Shown: positions 26,793 to 35,193 of the stretch, in pieces
Layout: each line of letters begins with the position of its first letter
How positions within the stretch are numbered: position 1 is the first letter of the stretch
Position numbers and translations under genes: made by a program
Assembly (NCBI GenBank): GCA_003249955.1
Contig: QKHS01000004.1
Span: forward strand, 34,100-98,099
Source of the DNA: Bacteroidales bacterium
Lineage (GTDB): Bacteria; Bacteroidota; Bacteroidia; Bacteroidales; ML635J-15
DNA: 64,000 bases
Direction of reading: 5' to 3'
Notes under the pieces: generated by a model
Seen by the model: only the letters and a program-made list of their open reading frames with translations
The model's database searches: none
Told to the model about the DNA's origin: nothing

Positions 26793-27409
26793 TGGAAAAT
26801 ATTGTTTATATAATTATAGGGGTTACAGGTGTTATAAGTTACATGGCATGGCAAAATACAGATTTGTTTCTGAAATTAATGCTTTCGCCTTATGATATGA
26901 TACGCAATAAACAATATTTCAGATTGCTGACTCATGGTTTTCTTCATGCTAACTGGACACACCTCATTGTAAATATGCTGGTTTTCTGGTCTTTTGGCAG
27001 AGTGCTTATACAATATATGAACTATTTCTGGGGCTCAACAGGTATTATTCTTTTTGTGTTTTTATACCTCTCGGCGATAATAGTTTCTTCTTTTTTCAGC
27101 GTGGCAAAACATAAAGACGATATGGGCTATTCTGCCGTAGGAGCTTCAGGAGCTACATCTGCAATAGTTTTTGCGAGCATCTTTTTCGATCCGTGGAATA
27201 TGATTTATTTTTTCGGAGTACTTCCCGTTCCCGGAATTCTGTTCGGAGCAATTTATCTTATTTATTCGTACAGAATGGCTCAGAAAGGACAGGACAATAT
27301 AGGACATGATGCACATTTCTGGGGCGCAGTTTACGGATTTACATTCCCTATATTTTTTAAACCGCAACTTTTTATGTACTTTCTTGATCAGTTATTAAGG
27401 TTGTGGTAA
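26792..27409 (+). CDS. Rhomboid family intramembrane serine protease
   Basis: A 205-residue protein with six membrane helices. Rhomboid signatures: HANWTHLIVNMLVFWSFG (His/Asn helix 2), catalytic Ser119 in GASGATSA and His175 in GHDAHFWGAVYGF. The family cleaves transmembrane segments of other proteins inside the membrane. The start overlaps the holA stop by one base and the next gene starts 1 nt after its stop, so it is part of the holA operon. Catalytic residues look intact. Confidence 0.9.
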   Translation: MENIVYIIIGVTGVISYMAWQNTDLFLKLMLSPYDMIRNKQYFRLLTHGFLHANWTHLIVNMLVFWSFGRVLIQYMNYFWGSTGIILFVFLYLSAIIVSSFFSVAKHKDDMGYSAVGASGATSAIVFASIFFDPWNMIYFFGVLPVPGILFGAIYLIYSYRMAQKGQDNIGHDAHFWGAVYGFTFPIFFKPQLFMYFLDQLLRLW

Positions 27410-27410
27410 T

Positions 27411-27899
27411 ATGAATAAAGCAGTTTTTCTCGACAGAGACGGAGTTATTAATTTTGAACCGGGGCATTATACATGCAGAGCCGGAGACTTTGTTATTAAC
27501 GAAGGGATAGGAGAATCGATAAAGTTGCTAAAAGACAGCGGGTTTCTCGTTATAGTTATTTCTAATCAGGGAGGTATTGCAAAAGGATTGTATTCTCACG
27601 AAGATGTTTTGGAAATGCACATAAAGTTTTGCGAATATTTGTCGGAGTTCGATACCAGAGTTGATGATTTTTATTATTGTCCTCATCATGAGGCAGTTTC
27701 AAAATGCCTGTGTCGCAAACCAGGGTCGCTTATGTTCGAAAAAGCTGTTGCTGTTTATGATATAGATCCATTTGTATCGTTTATGATTGGAGACGGGGAC
27801 AGAGATATTATTGCAGCCGCAGAGCTTGGTTTAAAAGGAATTAAGGTAAGTCCGAATACAAATATTTTTGAAATTTGTAAAGAAATAACCGAATCCTGA
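27411..27899 (+). CDS. gmhB: D-glycero-alpha/beta-D-manno-heptose-1,7-bisphosphate 7-phosphatase
   Basis: A 162-residue HAD-IIIA phosphatase. Motif I FLDRDGVIN gives nucleophile Asp8 and acid Asp10; motif II VISNQGG; the zinc-binding loop is YCPHHEAVSKCLCRKP; motif IV GDGDRDIIAA. This zinc loop is diagnostic of GmhB and histidinol-phosphatase-like HADs. It removes the 7-phosphate in ADP-heptose synthesis for LPS core. The neighbouring genes do not include other heptose genes, so the pathway role is from family. Confidence 0.88.
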   Translation: MNKAVFLDRDGVINFEPGHYTCRAGDFVINEGIGESIKLLKDSGFLVIVISNQGGIAKGLYSHEDVLEMHIKFCEYLSEFDTRVDDFYYCPHHEAVSKCLCRKPGSLMFEKAVAVYDIDPFVSFMIGDGDRDIIAAAELGLKGIKVSPNTNIFEICKEITES

Positions 27900-27901
27900 T
27901 T

Positions 27902-28750
27902 ATGGCAAAATATCTGATGCTTAACAGCGAAATATTGCAAACCTCCAAACCGTGTCTCAGCCATGATAACAGAGGGTTGTTGTATGCGGATGCTTTTAGT
28001 TTTGATCTCAGAGGAAATTCGTCAAAGGCATTTTTTGCCGATATGTATTTTGACTATATGATTTCCACAATTAAGCATCTTAAGATGGACAGGCCATTGT
28101 TGCTTAAAAAGTCAATATTTGCTACCGATCTGGAATTGCTGCTACAGAAAAACAGAATATACAAAGGATTTTGTGCAAAAGTTACAGTTTTCAGAAACAG
28201 CTCAGGAACTAAACTTGCCTCGGATAATTCTGTTTCAGTTATGATTTCTGTTGATTCTCCGGAAAATGAATATTATACCATGAATCAGCGCGGGCTTAAG
28301 CTGGCCTTTCTCAAAAATTATTCGCTTCCCGATTTCGTCTTTATTGCCAATTACACGCCGTATTTTAATCATGAATTATTACTTTCAGCCAGATTGGCAG
28401 AGGCCGAATGTGATGATTTTTTCATAACCGACATAAACGGGAATATTGTTAAATCAATGAATTCAAATGTCTTTTTTGTTAAAGACGGCAATTTGATAAT
28501 TCCGGAGCGAATCCCGGCAGATTCAGGAAAAATATTTAACGGTATCATTATCCGTGCAGCCGGAGAATTAAAAATTCCTGTTGTAAAATGGGGGATAAGA
28601 AGAGAAGACCTGTATGAACTGGACGAAATTTTTCTTGCCGATGTGAAAAACGGAATAACATGGGTACTGGCTTACTCTGAGAAACGTTTCTTTCACAGAA
28701 TTTCATCCGCCTTACTTAAAAAAGTAAATGAGATAATCAGTAACGTCTGA
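27902..28750 (+). CDS. Class IV aminotransferase-fold protein lacking PLP residues
   Basis: A 282-residue protein with the fold-type IV layout: an N-terminal domain, then CDDFFITDINGNIVKSMNSNVFFVKDGNL (in the order of the family's GADEAL...G.v.E.s.sNiF.v) and GKIFNGIIIRAA at the end. Two key residues are absent. Where the family has the PLP-binding Lys (K-x-x-N before the long helix), this protein has TPYFNHE (residues 152-158); where it has the Glu facing the PLP ring nitrogen, it has Lys184. I infer a non-PLP pseudo-enzyme or a reused fold. Last gene of the holA operon, 2 nt after gmhB. Confidence 0.75.
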   Translation: MAKYLMLNSEILQTSKPCLSHDNRGLLYADAFSFDLRGNSSKAFFADMYFDYMISTIKHLKMDRPLLLKKSIFATDLELLLQKNRIYKGFCAKVTVFRNSSGTKLASDNSVSVMISVDSPENEYYTMNQRGLKLAFLKNYSLPDFVFIANYTPYFNHELLLSARLAEAECDDFFITDINGNIVKSMNSNVFFVKDGNLIIPERIPADSGKIFNGIIIRAAGELKIPVVKWGIRREDLYELDEIFLADVKNGITWVLAYSEKRFFHRISSALLKKVNEIISNV

Positions 28751-29605
28751 TTATTCAAAGTTGTTTGCTTTGTGATATTCTATCAGTTCTTCCAGCGGAT
28801 TGTTTATGTAAATCAGATTCTTCATTCCATACATAGCAGCCGTTTCATCAAGATATTCCTTGAAATTTAATGCTATGCTGCCACAAAAGCCTAATTCATA
28901 ACTCTGGTAGTCAGGGTATATTTTTACATATTTCTCAAAAAACTTGCTGAAAGAAATTTTTATAATCTCCTGAAGTTGAGGGTGTTGAATGTTGTTTTTT
29001 ATGAAGATGCAGAATCCTGCCAGATATCTGTTCGGATGCGGATTTTTGTAAATAGATGACAATATTGAAGAGTGAGTAGCTCCTGTTTCTTCCAGAATTT
29101 TCTTTGTGAGTTCCGGTTCCAGTTTCTTTTCGAGGTACATTTTTGCAAACAATTTGCCTATATATGCCCCGCTGCCTTCATCTCCCAGTATATAGCCCAG
29201 CGAAATTGCATTGTGGCTGATTGATTTGCCGTTATAAATACATGAATTTGTACCTGTTCCTATTATTGCAGCAATACCTGTTGAATTTTTAAAAATAGCC
29301 CTTGCTGTTCCAAGCATATCAGAGAAAATGTTGATGCCTGCATTAAAAAAATACTCTTTCAGTGCTGCTCTGAGATGCTCATGATTGTCCTGAGAACTGC
29401 AGCCGGAACCGTAAAAAAATACTTTTTGAATTATAAGCGGGTCCGGTTCTGTAGGATACTGTTCGCTTATTACCTGTATAATCCTTTCTTTAGTTACGAA
29501 GTAAGGATTTAATCCTATTGTCTGAAAATTATTGATTATCCCTCCTTTGGAGTTTGTAACTATCCAGTTTGTTTTGGTTGAACCGCTGTCTGCAAATATG
29601 TACAT
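28751..29605 (-). CDS. BadF/BadG-type N-acetylglucosamine-like sugar kinase
   Basis: I start at the ATG at 29603-29605 (MYIFADSGSTKTNW), since the phosphate-binding loop should be near the N-terminus and a promoter lies just upstream. About 284 residues of the ASKHA fold: phosphate 1 DSGSTKTNW, GTGTNSCIY, GDEGSGAYIGK and a C-terminal FCGSIALNF. This matches the BadF/BadG/BcrA/BcrD ATPase family, which includes GlcNAc kinase. GlcNAc phosphorylation for murein recycling is the likely role, inferred by family. The stop converges with the aminotransferase-fold gene with no gap. Confidence 0.85.
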   Translation of the reverse strand: MYIFADSGSTKTNWIVTNSKGGIINNFQTIGLNPYFVTKERIIQVISEQYPTEPDPLIIQKVFFYGSGCSSQDNHEHLRAALKEYFFNAGINIFSDMLGTARAIFKNSTGIAAIIGTGTNSCIYNGKSISHNAISLGYILGDEGSGAYIGKLFAKMYLEKKLEPELTKKILEETGATHSSILSSIYKNPHPNRYLAGFCIFIKNNIQHPQLQEIIKISFSKFFEKYVKIYPDYQSYELGFCGSIALNFKEYLDETAAMYGMKNLIYINNPLEELIEYHKANNFE

Positions 29606-29621
29606 AATATCAGAGTTTTTG

Positions 29622-29629
29622 CAAAGATA
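29622..29629 (-). promoter_or_regulatory. Promoter -7 element for the sugar kinase
   Basis: Reads TATCTTTG on the minus strand, 16 nt before the chosen start, and so supports that start. Confidence 0.6.
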
Positions 29630-29715
29630 AAAAAAGACGGGAGAAAGGAGCCCGAAGGCGAAATTTTTTTGCACTAACGTTTTTCCGGCTTCAGATTTTT
29701 TTGAAGAAGAAATTC

Positions 29716-30557
29716 CGAATAATCTAAGTATGAACGTCGAAGTTTAAGTTCCGCAGAAAATGCATTGCTTGCGTCAGCCAGCTTCCTACTTCAACCTTCG
29801 AACTTTATTGATTATTCAACCTTTGATGTTGGTTATTTTTAATATCCAAAAAAGAATAATGAACTTCCAATGTCCAACGTAATTCCAAATTTGGTTATTC
29901 GTTATTCAACCTTGAAAGTTGGATATTTGTCAATTGTTAATGCCTGAATATTCTTTTTTATTGATTATTCAACCTTTGATGTTGGTTATTTTTAATATCC
30001 AAAAAAGAATGATGAACTTCCAATGTCCAACAGAGAGAACTACGACATTTATTAATTGATTATTCTATATTGAGCGTTGGATATTTGTCAATGCCTGAAT
30101 ATTCTTTCTTATTGGTTATTCAACTTTTGATGTTGGTCATTTTTAATGTCCAAAAAAGAATGATGAACGTCCAACGTCCAACAGAGAGAACTACGACATT
30201 TATTAATTGATTATTCTATATTGAGCGTTGAATATTTGTCAATTGTCAATGCCTGAATATTCTTTCTTATTTATTATTTAACCTTTGATGTCTGTTATTT
30301 TTAATATCCCAAAAAGAATGGTTAACGTCTAATGTCCAACAGAGAAAACTACGACATTTCTTAATTGATTATTGCTTATTCAATATTGGATGTTGGTTAT
30401 TTATTCTTCCTTCTTTTGCGATTCATCATGTTTGTCGTGATGTTCAATTGTCCTGAGTTTAGAATCTTTTAAGTAATAATGACGAATAATCAAGTAAGAT
30501 TGGAGAAGTTAAAATTCCGTAGAGATATCCTGCTTTCGTCGGCCAACTTCCGACTTC
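29716..30557. repeat. Compound intergenic repeat element bounded by imperfect direct repeats
   Basis: About 840 bp with no gene. It is bounded by two related direct repeats of about 76 bp: 29716-29792 and 30483-30557, each running CGAATAATC...AAGT...GAAGTT...TTCCG...TGCTT.CGTC.GCCA.CTTC..ACTTC with roughly 75% identity by eye. Between them is a tandem array with period about 151-158 bp (see next entry). The flanking gap of about 1 kb between the kinase and the NfeD gene has no other content. Confidence 0.75.
29808..30420. repeat. Tandem array of about 150-bp units (four copies)
   Basis: Units start near 29808, 29961, 30112 and 30270. Each begins TTGATTATTCAACCTTTG, continues ATGTTGGTTATTTTTAATATCC and CAAAAAAGAATGATGAAC.TCCAATGTCCAAC, then AGAGAGAACTACGACATTTA, TTAATTGATTATTCTATATTG and TGCCTGAATATTCTTTC; units 1 and 4 are more diverged. 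Each unit carries short inverted pieces (GTTGGATATT against AATATCCAAC-like phrases), so each can fold. No ORF runs through it. Confidence 0.8.
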
Positions 30558-30663
30558 GGTCTTCCGTCTCCTCTCTTCCGTCTGTTAATAACATTAATCC
30601 CTAAAAACATTGTGTATAAAAAAAGATTAGTAATTTTACAATATTAAACCAAAACGCACGAGT

Positions 30664-31254
30664 ATGCTTCTTTCAATTAATTCATGGTGGAGTTCGATGG
30701 ATACACTCCAACAGATTTTTTGGGCTTTTGCACTGCCTTTTTCAGCGGTGTTTCTGATACAACTTATTATGACACTGATAGGTGCAGGTGGTGATGGAGA
30801 TCTGGATGCCAGCGGAGATGCAGACCTTGATGTTGACACTGATGCCGGTATCGGTTTTCAGTTTATCAGTTTAAAGAATTTCATAGCATTCTTTACGATT
30901 TTCGGATGGACAGGTATTGCATGTATCAAGTCAGACCTTGGCACAGGTATGAGCATATTTATGGCGATTATTGCAGGTATGCTTATGATGTTGCTTATGG
31001 CAACTTTGTTTTATCTTATGGGAAAACTGACGGAAAGCGGTAATACCAAAATAGAAAGTGCAATTGGCAAAACAGGTTCTGTTTATTTAAGAATTCCTGC
31101 TGCAAAGTCTGGAGTCGGGAAAATACAGATTAATGTTCAGGGGCTTAAAACACTTGATGCCATGACAACAAATACCGAAGATATAAAGTCGGGAAGTCTT
31201 GTTAAAGTTGTAGGTATTGAAGCCGGTGATGTACTGATGGTTGAATTGTTATAA
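30664..31254 (+). CDS. NfeD-like membrane protein, partner of flotillin
   Basis: A 196-residue protein with three membrane helices (about 17-40, 69-85 and 98-122) and a C-terminal OB-fold-like domain (IGKTGSVYLRIPAAKSGVGKIQINVQG then SLVKVVGIEAGDVLMVEL), the YuaF/YqiJ/NfeD1b type. An unusual Asp/Gly-rich linker (GAGGDGDLDASGDADLDVDTDAG, about 41-62) lies after helix 1. The start at 30664 is the longest; the Met at 30697 is an alternative. Flotillin follows 32 bp downstream, the usual NfeD-flotillin pair, with a role in membrane microdomain organisation. Confidence 0.85.
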   Translation: MLLSINSWWSSMDTLQQIFWAFALPFSAVFLIQLIMTLIGAGGDGDLDASGDADLDVDTDAGIGFQFISLKNFIAFFTIFGWTGIACIKSDLGTGMSIFMAIIAGMLMMLLMATLFYLMGKLTESGNTKIESAIGKTGSVYLRIPAAKSGVGKIQINVQGLKTLDAMTTNTEDIKSGSLVKVVGIEAGDVLMVELL

Positions 31255-31286
31255 CAAATCTTATTATAAATTAAAAAGCTAAAGCT

Positions 31287-32777
31287 ATGGCAGGAGAGTA
31301 TTTCTTGGTGATTATCGCCTTTGTGGTATTTTTTGTTTTTGTTCTTATTATTACTTTTCTCAGGCGTTACAAACGTTGTCCTTCTGACAGAATTCTTGTT
31401 ATTTACGGTAAAGTCGGAAAGCATAACGCCGAATCGCGTACTGCGAAATGTATTCACGGGGGAGCTGCATTTATATGGCCTGTTATTCAGTCTTATGATT
31501 TTCTGGATTTAACACCTTTTTCAATTGAAATTAATCTGAAAAGTGCTTTGTCAAAACAGAATATCCGTGTTGATGTTCCTTCTCGTTTTACCGTTGGTAT
31601 CAGTACTGAGGACAGCGTAATGACAAATGCTGCGGAAAGATTGCTAGGCTTAACACAGACGGACATAAGCAAGCTTGCCGAAGATATTCTTTTCGGGCAG
31701 TTACGTTTGGTCGTGGCTACTATGGATATTGAAGAAATTAACTCAAACAGAGATAAGTTTCTGGAGGCGGTATCTTCAAATGTTGAGGCAGAATTAAAGA
31801 AAATAGGGCTAAAACTGATAAATGTAAACGTAACCGACTTAAATGATGAGTCAGGTTATATTATTGCACTTGGTAAGGAAGCTGCTGCAAAAGCTATAAA
31901 TGATGCAAAAAAATCTGTTGCCGAAAAGAACCGTGATGGTGAAATCGGTCAGGCAGAAGCAGAGAAAGATCAGAGAGTAAAAGTTGCAGATGCACTTGCT
32001 TATGCAAAAATCGGGGAAGCTAATGCTTCGCGGGAAGAACGTGTGAAAACCTCACAGGCAGACTCTATAGCAGTTGAAGGTGAGAATCTTGCGAAGATTA
32101 CAATTGCCAATTCTGATGCAAAGCGTCGTGAGCAACAGGCCGAGGCTGAACGTCTGGCTATTACTGCCGAAAAGGTAAATCGTGCAAAAGCACTGGAAGA
32201 TGCATATGCTGCAGAAAAAGTTGCCGAAGAAATCCGTGCACTCAGAGATAAAGCCACTCAGTATGCAAACGTGGTTGTTCCTACAGAAATAGAAAAACAG
32301 AAAATTGAGATTGCCGCTGATGCAATAGCAGAACAGACCAGACGACTGGCAAAAGGGGAAGCAGATGCAACTCTTCTTAAAATGCAGGCCGAAGGTAAAG
32401 GTATTTACGAAATCCTCAGCAAACAGGCCGAAGGTTTTGACAAGATTGTTAAGGCTGCCGGAGATAATTCCCGCGATGCAGTTATGTTGATGATTGCAGA
32501 TAAACTTCCTGAAATTGTTAAATCTCAGGTTGAAGCAATCAAAAATCTTAAAATTGATAAGATTACAGTCTGGGATAATATGGGCGGCGGAGCAAATGGC
32601 GGAAAACCTACCACTGCAAACTTTCTTTCGGGAATGTTGGGAGCTGTTCCTCCGTTTGACGAACTGTTTAAAATGGCAGGAATGGAATTACCTGATTATT
32701 TAAAAGGTAAAAAACCGGTTGCAGCAGATGACGGGGAGCTTCCTCTGACAGAAGCTGAAGAGGTTAAACCCGAATAA
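31287..32777 (+). CDS. Flotillin-family SPFH membrane protein (YqiK/FloT-like)
   Basis: A 496-residue protein. One N-terminal membrane helix, then an SPFH/band 7 domain (about 30-200: CPSDRILVIYGKVG, KCIHGGAAFIWPV, INLKSALSKQNIRVDVPSRFTVGIS), then a long Ala/Glu-rich coiled coil (about 200-390) with the repeated EA-type heptads of flotillins, and a Gly-rich C-terminal tail. It oligomerises and scaffolds lipid microdomains. Second gene of the NfeD-flotillin operon. Confidence 0.92.
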   Translation: MAGEYFLVIIAFVVFFVFVLIITFLRRYKRCPSDRILVIYGKVGKHNAESRTAKCIHGGAAFIWPVIQSYDFLDLTPFSIEINLKSALSKQNIRVDVPSRFTVGISTEDSVMTNAAERLLGLTQTDISKLAEDILFGQLRLVVATMDIEEINSNRDKFLEAVSSNVEAELKKIGLKLINVNVTDLNDESGYIIALGKEAAAKAINDAKKSVAEKNRDGEIGQAEAEKDQRVKVADALAYAKIGEANASREERVKTSQADSIAVEGENLAKITIANSDAKRREQQAEAERLAITAEKVNRAKALEDAYAAEKVAEEIRALRDKATQYANVVVPTEIEKQKIEIAADAIAEQTRRLAKGEADATLLKMQAEGKGIYEILSKQAEGFDKIVKAAGDNSRDAVMLMIADKLPEIVKSQVEAIKNLKIDKITVWDNMGGGANGGKPTTANFLSGMLGAVPPFDELFKMAGMELPDYLKGKKPVAADDGELPLTEAEEVKPE

Positions 32778-32803
32778 TAAAGTCGTTTTTATATGATATT
32801 TTG

Positions 32804-32836
32804 TTAAGGCGGACATAGTTCGCCTTAATTTTTTTA
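32804..32836 (+). terminator. Rho-independent terminator after flotillin
   Basis: TTAAGGCG (32804-32811) pairs with CGCCTTAA (32821-32828), 9-nt loop, then TTTTTTTA. Confidence 0.85.
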
Positions 32837-32916
32837 TTATAAAGAGTTTCTAATTTGCTGACATTCAAAAATTTATGAGGCCAGGCTAAAAAAAATCAAA
32901 AAAAATCAAAAAAAAA

Positions 32917-32949
32917 TTTGGAAGTATGAAATAAAAAGATGTACATTTG
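32917..32949 (+). promoter_or_regulatory. Promoter of the tRNA-Gly/tRNA-Leu unit
   Basis: TTTG (32917-32920) as -33 and TACATTTG (32942-32949) as -7, separated by 21 bp: a full Bacteroidota housekeeping promoter, 11 nt before tRNA-Gly. Confidence 0.75.
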
Positions 32950-32960
32950 CACACCAAAAT

Positions 32961-33033
<73 letters not shown>

Positions 33034-33061
33034 CAAACGAAACAAGGATATTAAGTCTAGT

Positions 33062-33147
33062 GCCCGGGTGGCGGAATAGGTAGACGCGCTGGACTTAAAA
33101 TCCAGTGATCTTTAACGATCGTGCCGGTTCGATCCCGGCTCCGGGTA
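33062..33147 (+). tRNA. tRNA-Leu (TAA)
   Basis: Class II tRNA with long variable arm: acceptor GCCCGGG paired to TCCGGGT with terminal wobbles, anticodon stem CTGGA/TCCAG with loop CTTAAAA (anticodon TAA at 33096-33098), variable arm TGATC...GATCG, T arm CCGGTTCGATCCCGG. CCA not encoded. It lies 28 nt after tRNA-Gly. Confidence 0.95.
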
Positions 33148-33157
33148 CGAAACATCA

Positions 33158-33194
33158 CAGAATTTTCATTTTTTGAAAATTCTGTTTTTTTTTT
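33158..33194 (+). terminator. Rho-independent terminator after the tRNA pair
   Basis: CAGAATTTTCA (33158-33168) pairs with TGAAAATTCTG (33174-33184), followed by nine or more T. Confidence 0.9.
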
Positions 33195-33262
33195 GACGAA
33201 AACTCAACATTTATCTTTAATTTTGGTTTTTTCAGGGTTATTGTTAAATTAAAAAATATATT

Positions 33263-34078
33263 ATGGAAAATTTGGATCAGATTTATTTATGGATTATAAA
33301 TAACGGAATGATATTTCTTGAAGCCATTCTGTTTTTAATAGTCGGATTTTGGATTGTAAAAATTGTAGTCAGACAAATTACAAAAATACTCGGGAAAAGA
33401 AAAGTAGATGCAAGTATTGTATCTTTTCTGAGAAGTTTCCTTAGCGTTGGGCTTAAAATAATGATAATTGTTTCGGTGATGGGAATGGTAGGCATCGAAA
33501 TGACTTCTTTTATTGCAATTTTAGGAGCTGCAGGTCTGGCTGTCGGTTTGGCTTTTCAGGGAACTCTGTCGAATTTTGCCAGCGGGATTATGATTCTTCT
33601 TTTTAAACCGTACAAAGTTGGTGATGTTATTGAAGCTCAGGGGTATCTGGGAAGTGTTTCCGAGATTCAGATTTTTAACACTATTTTAAAAACCCCGGAC
33701 AATAAAGTTATTATTATTCCTAACGGAAGTCTTGCAAACGGATCAATGACCAATTATACAAATCAGCAAACCCGTCGTGTTGACTGGAAGTTCGGAGTAG
33801 CTTACGGCACCGATTATAAAAAAGTGCGCGGAATTATTATGGATTTGCTTAATGCCGATCCCAGAATTCTTAAAGATCCCGAGATATTTATAGGATTGGG
33901 AGAGATGGCAGATTCTTCAATTAATATTGTCGTAAGAGTATGGACTAAAACCGAAGATTATTGGGGAGTACATTTTGATATGAACGAGAGAATATACGAG
34001 ACATTTAATAATGAAGGTATAGAAATTCCGTTCCCGCAAATGGATGTTCATATTAAAAATCAGGGAAACCAGCAATAA
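33263..34078 (+). CDS. Small-conductance mechanosensitive channel (MscS type)
   Basis: A 271-residue MscS. Three membrane helices come first (about 13-32, 58-82 and 85-108), the third being the pore helix with the Ala/Gly pattern AAGLAVGLAFQGTLSNFASGIMILLFKP. The beta domain (KVGDVIEAQGYLGSVSEIQIFNT, IIIPNGSLANGSMTNYT) and alpha/beta end (WTKTEDYWGVHFDMNERIYETFNNEGIEIPFPQMDVHI) are typical. It opens under membrane tension. A -7 element TAATTTTG (33218-33225) precedes it. Confidence 0.93.
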   Translation: MENLDQIYLWIINNGMIFLEAILFLIVGFWIVKIVVRQITKILGKRKVDASIVSFLRSFLSVGLKIMIIVSVMGMVGIEMTSFIAILGAAGLAVGLAFQGTLSNFASGIMILLFKPYKVGDVIEAQGYLGSVSEIQIFNTILKTPDNKVIIIPNGSLANGSMTNYTNQQTRRVDWKFGVAYGTDYKKVRGIIMDLLNADPRILKDPEIFIGLGEMADSSINIVVRVWTKTEDYWGVHFDMNERIYETFNNEGIEIPFPQMDVHIKNQGNQQ

Positions 34079-34220
34079 AGGGATTTAAGACTTTTTCTGA
34101 TATGCCGGTAATAATACATACTTTTCAGGGAACTGAAACCTTTGTGTTATTATTTAATTTGATAATCAGAAATGAAATATTGTAATAAAATTAAATTATA
34201 ATAAGTAAGATAGAATAGGA

Positions 34221-35123
34221 ATGAAAAAATTATTTTTTAGTGTGTTGTTTGTTTTTGCAGCATATGGACTTTTTGCACAGGCAGATACTACAGCTAAGGT
34301 TTCAAACTGGAAAACCGGCGGTGTCGTTTCACTAAATGCGTCTCAGGTTTCTTTTACCAACTGGGCAGCCGGGGGACAGAATTCAATAAGTGCAAATTCT
34401 TTTGTAAATCTTTTTGCAAATTTTAAGAAAAATAAAATGAGTTGGGATAATACTCTGGATCTGGGTTACGGAAAAATGAGACAGGGAAGCGAAAATGATG
34501 TGGTCTTTTACAAGACAGATGATAAGATTGATTTTGCATCAAAGTATGGTCAATACGCATTTGATCATTGGTATTATTCAGGGTTGGTAAGTTTTAAATC
34601 TCAGTTTGATGAGGGTTTTAAAACGGTTACAGATACAGTAAGAATATCAAATTTTCTGGCTCCTGCATATTTAAATTTATCTATAGGGATGGATTATAAA
34701 CCCAATGACAATTTTACACTCTTTATTTCTCCTGTTTCCGGTAAAATAACATTTGTAATGGATACGCTGTTATCTTCGGCAGGAGCATATGGCGTAGAGC
34801 CGGGCGAAAATGTAAGAGGAGAGTTCGGGGGATACATCAAAACCCAATATAAAGTGGAACTTGTTAAAAATATTACTTTGATAAGCAAGTTGGACTTATT
34901 CTCAAACTATTTGCATAATCCGAAAAATATTGATGTTAATTGGGAAAATCTTATTACCATGAAAATAAATAATTTTTTCAGTGCAAATATTCAATATACA
35001 ATGTTGTATGACGATGATGTTAAGATTGCTTATGATTCTAATGATGACGGTATAAATGACAGACTCGGGCCAAGGCTGCAAATGAAACAGTTGTTGGGAT
35101 TCGGAATAACTTACAAGTTTTAG
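34221..35123 (+). CDS. DUF3078 domain-containing outer-membrane protein
   Basis: A 300-residue protein with signal peptide MKKLFFSVLFVFAAYGLFAQ. The start of the mature part (WKTGGVVSLNASQVSFTNWAAGGQNSISANSF) is diagnostic of DUF3078, a Bacteroidota barrel family. It continues with alternating aromatic strands and ends GFGITYKF, a terminal aromatic outer-membrane strand. Function unknown; location in the outer membrane is inferred. A strong terminator follows. Confidence 0.88.
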   Translation: MKKLFFSVLFVFAAYGLFAQADTTAKVSNWKTGGVVSLNASQVSFTNWAAGGQNSISANSFVNLFANFKKNKMSWDNTLDLGYGKMRQGSENDVVFYKTDDKIDFASKYGQYAFDHWYYSGLVSFKSQFDEGFKTVTDTVRISNFLAPAYLNLSIGMDYKPNDNFTLFISPVSGKITFVMDTLLSSAGAYGVEPGENVRGEFGGYIKTQYKVELVKNITLISKLDLFSNYLHNPKNIDVNWENLITMKINNFFSANIQYTMLYDDDVKIAYDSNDDGINDRLGPRLQMKQLLGFGITYKF

Positions 35124-35140
35124 TTTGTAAAAAAACAAAA

Positions 35141-35167
35141 AAGCGAAGTAAAAACTTCGCTTTTTTT
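35141..35167. terminator. Bidirectional rho-independent terminator
   Basis: AAGCGAAGT (35141-35149) pairs with ACTTCGCTT (35154-35162), flanked by A and T runs on both sides, between the convergent DUF3078 and PspC genes. Confidence 0.9.
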
Positions 35168-35193
35168 ATTGTAATTGTTCAGGCCCGGGTGTT

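Noticed and set aside
29808..30420. CRISPR array at the 150-bp tandem units
   Set aside because: Units are far too long, there are no unique spacers between constant repeats, and no cas genes are present.
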